DNA from: CAYOEV01 sp964403075
GTDB taxonomy: Bacteria > Bacteroidota > Bacteroidia > Cytophagales > Cyclobacteriaceae
Reading direction: 5' to 3'
Assembly (NCBI GenBank): GCA_964403075.1
Contig: CAYOEV010000042.1
Location: 1-13,368, forward strand
Length of the DNA stretch: 13,368 nucleotides
Shown here: in pieces, positions 1-5,861 of the stretch
Numbering within the stretch: position 1 is the stretch's first letter
Layout: each line of letters opens with the position of its first letter
The notes under the pieces: generated by a model
The model's database searches: none
Seen by the model: the letters and a program-made list of their open reading frames with translations, nothing else
Told to the model about the DNA's origin: nothing
Made by a program: the position numbers and the translations under genes

Positions 1-61
1 TTCGAACCAGTGACCTCTGCCCTGTCAAGGCAGCGCTCTAAACCAACTGAGCTAATATCCC
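1..61 (-). tRNA. tRNA-Val (anticodon GAC), 3' end cut by window edge
   Basis: Read on the minus strand, the sequence starts with acceptor half GGGATAT, then TA, a D-arm (GCTC/GAGC stem around AGTTGGTTTA), an anticodon arm CTGCC-TTGACAG-GGCAG, variable loop AGGTC, T-stem 5' half ACTGG and the start of the T-loop TTCGAA. The seven-base anticodon loop centres on GAC (complement of positions 24-26), which decodes GUC/GUU valine codons. The 3' half of the T-arm, the acceptor 3' strand and CCA lie beyond position 1, so the gene is partial here. A perfect TAATTTTG promoter element lies 15 bases upstream. The nearest coding gene, the MFS transporter, is divergent. Confidence 0.93.
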
Positions 62-76
62 AGACACTACACAAAA

Positions 77-84
77 CAAAATTA
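77..84 (-). promoter_or_regulatory. Bacteroidota -7 element (TAATTTTG) for the tRNA-Val
   Basis: The minus strand reads TAATTTTG, an 8/8 match to the Bacteroidota primary-sigma -7 consensus TAnnTTTG. It lies 15 bases before the first base of the tRNA, leaving room for a start site and a short leader. I see no convincing TTG-type -33 element at the usual distance. The surrounding A/T-rich tract makes chance matches likelier than elsewhere. Confidence 0.5.
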
Positions 85-147
85 AAACAAAAAAGATCAT
101 TCATGGTGGGCGTCGAACGACTGACTGGGGTACCGCGTTCGCTTTTC

Positions 148-1347
148 ATGAGTCCACTCAAGAATAAATCACTCACCAAGGCGATATTGCTGAGCGCTTC
201 GATGCTCACCGTCCTTTCTGGTGCCATCATAGCGCCGGCCTTACCGGAGATTAGCCATCATTACGAGGCAGAGGGGGGAGAAGCCCTCCGGAAGCTGGTG
301 CTGACCATGCCAGCGCTTGCCATTGCTTTGCTGGCTCCGATCGCAGGGGTATTTATCGACAAAATTGGACGGAAACGTATATTGAATACATCGCTTTTAT
401 TCTATGCCGTCTCAGGCGTCTCTGGTTATTTTATTGATGATCTTATCCTACTGCTCATTTCGCGCGCGCTGCTTGGTGTGGGGGTAGCTGGTGTGATGAG
501 CACGGCGACTACCCTTATTGGTGATTATTTTCAGAAAAGCGAACGCAATCAATTGCTCGGTTTACAGGCGAGTTTCATGGCGCTTGGCGGTGTGCTTTTT
601 CTCAATCTTGCAGGCTTGTTGGCAGACTGGAGTTGGAGAGGCCCCTTTTTGTTGTATGCGTTTGCTTTTATTCTAATACCAGGTACAATTTGGGTATTGG
701 TAGAGCCTGAGGTAAAGACCGCACCAAAAGATGAAGTGTCGAAGGGTGGATTCCAACAACCTGGTTTGGTAACCCTAATCCTAACTTTTGGTTTTCTTGG
801 CATGCTCTGCTTCTATGTGATGCCCGTTCAATTACCTTTTTTACTCCAGTCAAATTTTGGGGTATCCAATTCGATGGTGGGCCTGGCCATTTCCATATCA
901 ACCATGACTGGGGCCTTGATTTCATTCAATTATGGTAAGATCAAATCGCGTCTAACCTTTATGCAGATCTATGCACTTTGCTTTGGTTTGATGGGCATCG
1001 GTTACCAAATTATCGCATTGGCCAATAGTTATGCCCTCATATTGATCGGTCTGGGTGTGGGTGGTCTGGGCATGGGGCTGATTATGCCGAATGGTAACTT
1101 GTGCTTGCTCAGTCATGTGAACAAAAAACGTTGGGGAAGAGCTACCGGCGCCATGGCTTCGGCCATATTTTTGGGACAGTTCTTGTCGCCCCTTTTCTCT
1201 GCACCCCTTGCCAATAGTTGGTCTATACCGCAAACTTTCGCATTCACGAGCGGATCATTGTTTTTATTGGTCATTGCCACCTTTCTGCTAGATCGGTGGG
1301 TTTTTCGTCCTGCTGTTTCGACGTTAAGAACTGATCAGGTAAATTGA
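148..1347 (+). CDS. MFS transporter (drug/H+ antiporter-like)
   Basis: A 399-residue polytopic membrane protein of the major facilitator superfamily, most likely a proton-coupled exporter. The sequence has about 12 hydrophobic segments. The classic loop 2-3 signature G-V-F-I-D-K-I-G-R-K-R is at residues 67-77, and a polar central linker near residues 165-185 (EPEVKTAPKDE) separates the two six-helix halves. The first helix reads into an APALPEI turn typical of drug-efflux members. I chose the ATG at 148 because it puts the first helix at the usual distance from the N-terminus. The longer in-frame start at position 10 would run through the tRNA, and one at 103 adds only a non-conserved polar stretch. 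No strong ribosome site precedes it, as is common in Bacteroidota. It leads an apparent operon with the three genes downstream (20-base gap, then an overlap, then 23 bases). The substrate cannot be told from sequence. Confidence 0.9.
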   Translation: MSPLKNKSLTKAILLSASMLTVLSGAIIAPALPEISHHYEAEGGEALRKLVLTMPALAIALLAPIAGVFIDKIGRKRILNTSLLFYAVSGVSGYFIDDLILLLISRALLGVGVAGVMSTATTLIGDYFQKSERNQLLGLQASFMALGGVLFLNLAGLLADWSWRGPFLLYAFAFILIPGTIWVLVEPEVKTAPKDEVSKGGFQQPGLVTLILTFGFLGMLCFYVMPVQLPFLLQSNFGVSNSMVGLAISISTMTGALISFNYGKIKSRLTFMQIYALCFGLMGIGYQIIALANSYALILIGLGVGGLGMGLIMPNGNLCLLSHVNKKRWGRATGAMASAIFLGQFLSPLFSAPLANSWSIPQTFAFTSGSLFLLVIATFLLDRWVFRPAVSTLRTDQVN

Positions 1348-1367
1348 GAGTTACTATTTATAAAAAC

Positions 1368-1538
1368 ATGGGACTTTTTTCTAAATCATCACCTGCCGAG
1401 AAGCTTCAAAAGAAATATGAAAAATTGATGGCTGAGTCGTACAAACTCAGTCATACCGATAGAAAAGCAAGTGACCTGAAACGTGCAGAGGCAGAAAAAG
1501 TGGCCGGGGAAATTGACGCCTTAAATGCCAAAGGCTAA
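1368..1538 (+). CDS. Lacal_2735 family small protein
   Basis: A 56-residue, highly charged cytoplasmic protein that starts MGLFSKSS. A helical body follows (AEKLQKKYEKLMAESYKLS, then HTDRKASDLKRAEAEKVAGEIDAL). This pattern of an N-terminal GLF motif, then LQKKYEKLMxExYxLS, then a second Lys/Glu-rich helix is the signature of the Lacal_2735 family, which is known almost only from Bacteroidota and has no assigned function. It probably folds as a helical hairpin or short coiled coil. The ATG at 1368 is preferred over the upstream in-frame ATG at 1344, because family members begin at the GLF motif and because 1344 overlaps the MFS stop. Its 3' end overlaps the start of the DUF2867 gene by 14 bases, which implies co-translation within the operon. 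Confidence 0.85.
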   Translation: MGLFSKSSPAEKLQKKYEKLMAESYKLSHTDRKASDLKRAEAEKVAGEIDALNAKG

Positions 1539-1992
1539 AACTTGTCACATTCCCACCGAGGCCGTACACAAAGATTTTAGAAAAAGAGCAGCAGCTAACA
1601 AGTCGCGGGCCCTTCACAAGTTGTGGCATTTGGGTGGTCCGCATGGATGGTATTACGCTACATGGCTGTGGGTGGTACGTGGGAAAATGGATCAGTGGAT
1701 GGGTGGAAAGGGTGCTCGTTACCAGCGTGCACATCCAGATTTATTACAAAAGGGCGATCAACTGGATTATTGGACGGTAGATCGTGCTGATGAAACGAAG
1801 GGTATACTCTTGCTTAAAGCTGCGATTGCCCTTACAGGAAAGTCGTGGCTGCATTATTGGTGGGAAGGCAATGTGTTGCATCAACAATTGACCTTTCAGC
1901 CATCAAGTCGTTGGGGAAGCCTGTATTGGTGGCTGGCCTGGCCTGCACATTCGTACTTATTTCGCGGTCTTATTCATCGTTTGACCAGGTAA
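1525..1992 (+). CDS. Stand-alone DUF2867 domain protein
   Basis: A 155-residue protein that fits the DUF2867 family along most of its length. The conserved blocks are LWHLGGPHGWYYATWLWVVRG (residues 33-53), the glycine-rich GGKGARYQRAHP (60-71), GDQLDYWTV (77-85) and the terminal WGSLYWWLAWPAHSYLF (130-146). It is very rich in tryptophan: 13 of 155 residues. DUF2867 often occurs as the C-terminal half of about 480-residue short-chain dehydrogenase-like proteins (YbjT-like). Here there is no Rossmann domain, and the preceding frame is a different small gene. The biochemical role of the domain is unknown; a fold that binds a hydrophobic ligand is plausible but is my inference. I see no signal peptide. 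The start ATG lies inside the end of the Lacal_2735 gene, and the ATP-grasp gene follows after 23 bases. Confidence 0.82.
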   Translation: MPKAKTCHIPTEAVHKDFRKRAAANKSRALHKLWHLGGPHGWYYATWLWVVRGKMDQWMGGKGARYQRAHPDLLQKGDQLDYWTVDRADETKGILLLKAAIALTGKSWLHYWWEGNVLHQQLTFQPSSRWGSLYWWLAWPAHSYLFRGLIHRLTR

Positions 1993-2015
1993 GATTTTCC
2001 TTCTAATATCGCGTC

Positions 2016-2903
2016 ATGGAATACGATGTGGTATTGGTTACTCAGCAGAAATACGTGCAGCCTACACGTATCAATGCATACATTCAAAACATATTGACAG
2101 AGGATGAAATCCTCTCGCTTGCCTTGCAAGCACAAGGCCATTCAGTCGTTCGCGTAGGTTGGGAGGATGCCTCATTCAAATGGTCATCTACGCGTTGCAT
2201 AATTATCCGTGCGATCTGGAACATTTTTGAGCACCTACCTGCTTTTCGAAGTTGGCTTGATAAGGTTCACCAGCAGACCAGAATTATCAATGCCCCCTCG
2301 CTAATAAAATGGAATTTGGATAAGGGCTACCTGCAACACTTTCAAAAAGCAGGTATTCAAATTCCGCCCACCGTTTTTTTAAATCAAGGAAATAAGACGA
2401 CACTTGAGGAACAGCTCAGCAAACACAATTGGCAGGAAATCGTGATGAAACCAGCCATTTCTGCCGGTGGTCGCCATACTTATAGGTTTATCACTCAAGA
2501 CTTAGTTAGATATGAGGAACAGTTCAGGAATCTCATCAACCTGGAGCCAATGCTATTACAAAAGTTTCAACCGCGCATTTTGGATCGGGGGGAAGTAACC
2601 TTTGTGGTCATCGGGGGACAATTTACTCATGCCGTGCTGAAACGGGCCAAGCCTGGCGAGTTCAGGGTGCAGGATGATTTTGGTGGCACAGTTCAAGTCC
2701 ATCAAGCTACCAAAAATGAGATTATCTGGGCAGAACAGATTGTGAGATGCTGTACGAAATTGCCTGCTTATGCACGGGTAGATGGTATTTGGTTGGAAGA
2801 CGGATCGCTTGCACTTTCCGAGTTGGAGTTGATTGAACCCGAGCTCTGGTTCAGGTTTGATGAATCCGCAGCCAGGAGATTGGCAGTTCACATTACATGT
2901 TGA
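2016..2903 (+). CDS. ATP-grasp ligase, RimK/glutathione-synthase-like
   Basis: A 295-residue cytoplasmic ATP-grasp enzyme, predicted to activate a carboxylate as acyl-phosphate and join it to an amine or thiol. Residues 1-95 form the pre-ATP-grasp domain. Nucleotide-binding features are K145 in IVMKPAISAGG with the glycine pair G151-G152, then LLQKF (180-184) near the adenine pocket and E193. R217 sits in EFRVQDDFGG. Metal ligands are probably D256 in ARVDG and E271/E274 in SELELIEPELWF. This ending resembles the family containing the cycloserine ligase DcsG, in which ELxLIEPxLF is conserved, but overall similarity cannot be measured here and the substrate is unknown. It is the last gene of the MFS-led operon. 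Its TGA stop (2901-2903) directly abuts the pyrE stop on the other strand. Confidence 0.85.
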   Translation: MEYDVVLVTQQKYVQPTRINAYIQNILTEDEILSLALQAQGHSVVRVGWEDASFKWSSTRCIIIRAIWNIFEHLPAFRSWLDKVHQQTRIINAPSLIKWNLDKGYLQHFQKAGIQIPPTVFLNQGNKTTLEEQLSKHNWQEIVMKPAISAGGRHTYRFITQDLVRYEEQFRNLINLEPMLLQKFQPRILDRGEVTFVVIGGQFTHAVLKRAKPGEFRVQDDFGGTVQVHQATKNEIIWAEQIVRCCTKLPAYARVDGIWLEDGSLALSELELIEPELWFRFDESAARRLAVHITC

Positions 2904-3545
2904 CTAGCGGTTACCCCAGCCCTCAGGATCTTCGCGCCATTGGTTCAACAAATCGATGGTACCCGCATCCAGTGTCAATGTGTTGACCAGGGAAGGATAA
3001 TCACTCAGCACGGTAAGCGGCACATTTTGTTTGGCGAAATTCTTTTCAGCCAATGGAAAAGCGTACGTGAATATAGCGGCCATTCCCAACACATCGACTT
3101 CTTCATCGCGTAATGCCTTACAAGCACTGAGTGAACTGCTGCCCGTAGAAACCAGGTCTTCAATGACCACCACTTTTTGGTGCTTGACCACATGGCCTTC
3201 AATACGGTTAGTCATGCCATGGTCCTTCGCTTTGGCTCGCACATATAAAAAAGGCAGGTCCATGGCATCTGCCACGAGCACGCCCTGTGGGATGCCTGCG
3301 GTGGCTACGCCAGCAATGGCTTCTACTTCAGGATAAACGCTTTCAATTACTTTCACTAGCGAATGCTTGATCAGCGTGCGCGTCTCAGAAAAAGACAGGC
3401 TTAGTCGGTTGTCGCAATAGATGGGAGATTTCCAACCTGAGGCCCATGTAAAGGGATCATGCGGCCGCAATTGAATGGCGCCAATGTATTGAAGGGCCTG
3501 GGCAATTTTACTGCTCAATTGCGGGTCGAATATCCTAATACTCAT
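2904..3545 (-). CDS. pyrE: Orotate phosphoribosyltransferase
   Basis: A 213-residue cytoplasmic enzyme that converts orotate and PRPP to orotidine 5'-monophosphate in de novo pyrimidine synthesis. The PRPP-binding motif VVVIEDLVSTGSSS is at residues 125-138, with the acidic pair ED that contacts the ribose hydroxyls. The flexible catalytic loop VRAKAKDHG (102-110) and the orotate-side FTWASGWKSPIYCDNR segment (32-47) are also intact. Length and domain order are normal for the family. The ATG at 3545 gives the usual short N-terminal helix before the FDP...IAQAL segment. A perfect TAAATTTG element lies only seven bases upstream of the ATG, so the leader may be almost absent. The gene is divergent from a Nudix hydrolase across a 93-base spacer and convergent, with no spacer, with the ATP-grasp gene. 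Confidence 0.96.
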   Translation of the reverse strand: MSIRIFDPQLSSKIAQALQYIGAIQLRPHDPFTWASGWKSPIYCDNRLSLSFSETRTLIKHSLVKVIESVYPEVEAIAGVATAGIPQGVLVADAMDLPFLYVRAKAKDHGMTNRIEGHVVKHQKVVVIEDLVSTGSSSLSACKALRDEEVDVLGMAAIFTYAFPLAEKNFAKQNVPLTVLSDYPSLVNTLTLDAGTIDLLNQWREDPEGWGNR

Positions 3546-3552
3546 GTACCTT

Positions 3553-3560
3553 CAAATTTA
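3553..3560 (-). promoter_or_regulatory. Bacteroidota -7 element (TAAATTTG) for pyrE
   Basis: The minus strand reads TAAATTTG, a perfect match to TAnnTTTG, ending seven bases before the pyrE ATG. If transcription starts the usual few bases downstream of the element, the mRNA would begin at or next to the start codon. I see no clear -33 TTG element at 19-21 bases upstream. Confidence 0.5.
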
Positions 3561-3578
3561 GTATTTTATGTGCTTAGG

Positions 3579-3604
3579 AGCTTTTGTTTTTCAAGACAAA
3601 TGCT
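3579..3604. repeat. Imperfect inverted repeat in the pyrE/Nudix spacer
   Basis: The arms AGCTTTTGT (3579-3587) and ACAAATGCT (3596-3604) pair with one mismatch in nine, around an eight-base A/T-rich loop. It lies between the divergent pyrE and Nudix starts, so it could be an operator or a weak hairpin. It lacks a G/C-rich stem, so a terminator is unlikely. In such an A/T-rich spacer it may also be chance. Confidence 0.3.
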
Positions 3605-3638
3605 TTGATTTACTCATGTATTCTGTTCAAACCTCCTT

Positions 3639-4310
3639 GTGAATATTTTCATAAATGACATTCCGGTGCGTATAATCGGTATGAAAAGACTGGGTCCTTT
3701 GCATGCCTTCAGTACCATTGTGGCCCCCTCTCAGGATATTGTACCAAAACTATTGAGAGACAACGTGCTTATTCAGCAGCCTTCTTTCGAGAAGGTAGAT
3801 GAGTTGTTGCATTTAATGACCAAGAAGAAATACAGGAAGGTGGGTATGATCACCTTTGTCACCAGAAGCAAAAAAGAATTGATAGCATACATAAAGTCTC
3901 GTTTTACGGTGATAGAGGCGGCCGGGGGCATTGTGGAAAAGAATGGTAAATATTTAATGATCCATCGGCGAGGTATCTGGGACATACCCAAGGGTAAGTT
4001 GGACAAAAAGGAGTCCATAAAAGCATGCGCGAAGAGAGAAGTAGAAGAAGAAACGGGTGCAAGCGTCAAAATAGAAAAGAAAGTTGACGCCATCTGGCAT
4101 ACTTACATGCAGAACCAGAAGTATATCCTAAAAAAGACCACCTGGTATGCCATGAGTTGTTTGGACGATAAAAAAATAAAACCACAGAAAGGGGAGGGGA
4201 TTAAAGAGGTCAAATGGATGTCTCTGGAAGAAGTGGAGCTCTCCCTTATTGACAGCCACAGATCGCTCCGCTTTCTCTTCCAACAATATCAGCAGCTGAT
4301 GGTGATTTAG
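3639..4310 (+). CDS. Nudix hydrolase with N-terminal extension
   Basis: A 223-residue cytoplasmic protein with a complete Nudix box, G-x5-E-x7-R-E-V-x-E-E-x-G-A, spanning G119 to A141 (E125, R133, E134, E137, E138). The box binds divalent metal for hydrolysis of a nucleoside diphosphate linked to another moiety. The conserved WDIPKGKLD lead-in is at 114-122 and the HTYMQNQKYILKKTTWY strand at 154-170 resembles (di)nucleoside polyphosphate hydrolases, but the substrate cannot be assigned. About 90 N-terminal residues precede the Nudix fold; this layout is one I associate with Bacteroidota proteins beside pyrE. Translation appears to begin at a GTG (3639): the following MNIFINDIPVRI reads like the family's usual N-terminus, and no upstream in-frame ATG fits. 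The pyrE neighbour suggests, but does not show, a role in nucleotide clean-up. Confidence 0.9.
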   Translation: MNIFINDIPVRIIGMKRLGPLHAFSTIVAPSQDIVPKLLRDNVLIQQPSFEKVDELLHLMTKKKYRKVGMITFVTRSKKELIAYIKSRFTVIEAAGGIVEKNGKYLMIHRRGIWDIPKGKLDKKESIKACAKREVEEETGASVKIEKKVDAIWHTYMQNQKYILKKTTWYAMSCLDDKKIKPQKGEGIKEVKWMSLEEVELSLIDSHRSLRFLFQQYQQLMVI

Positions 4311-4361
4311 TGTTTCTTAGTGATTTTAAGTAGATTGTCGCCCGATTAAGAGTGCACTCCT

Positions 4362-5861
4362 ATGAAGAAGTATGATGTGTGTATTATCGGGGCGGGTCCG
4401 GCCGGATATGCAGCTGCGATGCGGGCCGTGGATTTCGACAAAAAGGTAATCTTAATAGAAAAGCAACGCCTCGGGGGTGCAGGCATCCACAATGGTGCCT
4501 TATGGTCCAAAACATGGTGGGAACTGGCACGGGAGGCGAGTATCATGCGCCGCAACAATGAGCGTATGGGCGTAGGCCGTCTCACCTTTTCTTTCCAAGA
4601 GTTAAAAAAGGAAGTCAGCGAAGCGGTCAAGGAGAGAACCCATTTGCTCAAACACCACCTGCAAAACATCAATCACGGGCTTGATAAAGAGCTTCTGGAT
4701 TACGTTCAGGGGACTGCCACGATTCTTACGCCCAATAAGGTACAAATTGAAAGACCCGGCGAAGAAGAAAATATGGAGGTACACACGGACTTCATCGTAT
4801 GTGCTACCGGCAGCCGTCCTAGAATACTACCTAATATACCTATTGATGAAACCCACATTTTTACCAGTGATGGGCTGGATAAACTGGATGCATTCCCATC
4901 CAGCATGGTGATTCTTGGTGCAGGGGTCATTGGTTGCGAGTTTGCGACCATCTTTTCGAACTTCGGCCAAACGCAGGTACACTTGATTGATAAAGGAGAT
5001 CGCATACTGCCCTTCGAGGATGAAGACGTGGTACGCGTGATAGAAAAAAACCTGGAACAAAATGGAGTAGTCATTCACCGGAATTCACAGCTCATTGACA
5101 TGCGGACCGATGAGGATGGGGTGGTTTACACCCTCGAGTATACGGATGGTCGAAAGGAAATCTTTCATGTGGAGAAGGCTTTGGTCTCTGTAGGCCGGGT
5201 ACCCAACTATGAGGAGTTGTTTGATGAGTCCCTTAAAATTGAATTAGACACACGGGGTATTAAGGACCACATGACACAAACCAACATACCCAATATTTTT
5301 GCTGTGGGCGACATTACGGCCGATATTTCATTGGTGAATGTAGGCGAACTGGAGGGTCGTTTTGCCATTGAAAAGATGTTCGGTAAGCCTGCGCAGTCGC
5401 TTATCTATGACAACATCTCTACCATTATGTTTCTCAAACCTGAGGTAGCGGGTGTCGGGATGAATGAAATACAGGCCAGAAAAAAGGGCATTTCATACAA
5501 AATGGTCAGCATCGACTACCGTTGTATTCCCCGGGCCATGGCCATGCGCAACACGCAGGGGTTTATTAAAATTTTGGTGACCAATGACGAGGACATGAAA
5601 ATCCTGGGTATGCGCGTGGTGGGGGAACATGCGTCCAGTGCCATTCAGGCAGTGGCGCTGCTCATTCTAATGGATAGGAGTATTCTGGAATTGGCTGGTT
5701 TGATTCATCCCCATCCATCTATCATTGAAGGCATACAGGAATGTGCCCGGATGCTCGTGGGTAGTGCGATATTGAAGCCGGCAGTGCTTCGTGAGGCCAT
5801 GAGTTGTAAAGTATGGGAAGGGGATACCATGGAAGACCTAATCATAAACGTAAATGCATAA
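4362..5861 (+). CDS. Lipoamide-dehydrogenase-like flavoprotein lacking the redox disulfide
   Basis: A 499-residue FAD/NAD(P)-dependent oxidoreductase of the pyridine nucleotide-disulfide family. FAD site: GAGPAG (10-15) with E33 at the end of the second strand, ATGSRPR (148-154), and AVGD (314-317). NAD site: GAGVIGCE (186-193), followed by D210, an acidic residue that favours NAD(H) over NADP(H). The dimerisation domain ends HPHPSIIE (449-456), matching the catalytic His-Glu dyad of lipoamide dehydrogenase (H451, E456). The active-site stretch that normally reads GGTC-x4-C here reads GGAGIHNGALWSK: both cysteines are replaced (G41, A46). It therefore cannot do standard disulfide chemistry and is unlikely to be a working E3. 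A transhydrogenase, quinone reductase or unknown hydride transfer is possible. Its last eight bases overlap the start of the M28 peptidase gene. Confidence 0.88.
   Translation: MKKYDVCIIGAGPAGYAAAMRAVDFDKKVILIEKQRLGGAGIHNGALWSKTWWELAREASIMRRNNERMGVGRLTFSFQELKKEVSEAVKERTHLLKHHLQNINHGLDKELLDYVQGTATILTPNKVQIERPGEEENMEVHTDFIVCATGSRPRILPNIPIDETHIFTSDGLDKLDAFPSSMVILGAGVIGCEFATIFSNFGQTQVHLIDKGDRILPFEDEDVVRVIEKNLEQNGVVIHRNSQLIDMRTDEDGVVYTLEYTDGRKEIFHVEKALVSVGRVPNYEELFDESLKIELDTRGIKDHMTQTNIPNIFAVGDITADISLVNVGELEGRFAIEKMFGKPAQSLIYDNISTIMFLKPEVAGVGMNEIQARKKGISYKMVSIDYRCIPRAMAMRNTQGFIKILVTNDEDMKILGMRVVGEHASSAIQAVALLILMDRSILELAGLIHPHPSIIEGIQECARMLVGSAILKPAVLREAMSCKVWEGDTMEDLIINVNA

Noticed and set aside
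100..146. Possible second tRNA or tRNA remnant (minus strand reads GTTCGACGCCCACCA)
   Set aside because: It resembles a T-loop and CCA end, but the flanking five-base arms do not pair and no anticodon or D-arm is found; probably chance.
10..147. N-terminal extension of the MFS gene back to the ATG at position 10
   Set aside because: It would translate through the tRNA-Val gene on the opposite strand and adds a polar stretch atypical of MFS proteins; ATG 148 fits the first helix.
4362..5861. Calling this gene lpdA (E3) because an E2 gene is nearby
   Set aside because: Both active-site cysteines needed for lipoamide chemistry are absent, and the E2 gene is 5.5 kb away on the other strand.
4362..5861. 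Calling this gene sthA (soluble transhydrogenase)
   Set aside because: SthA retains the first Cys and lacks the HPxxxxE dyad, the opposite of what is seen, and D210 does not favour NADP(H).
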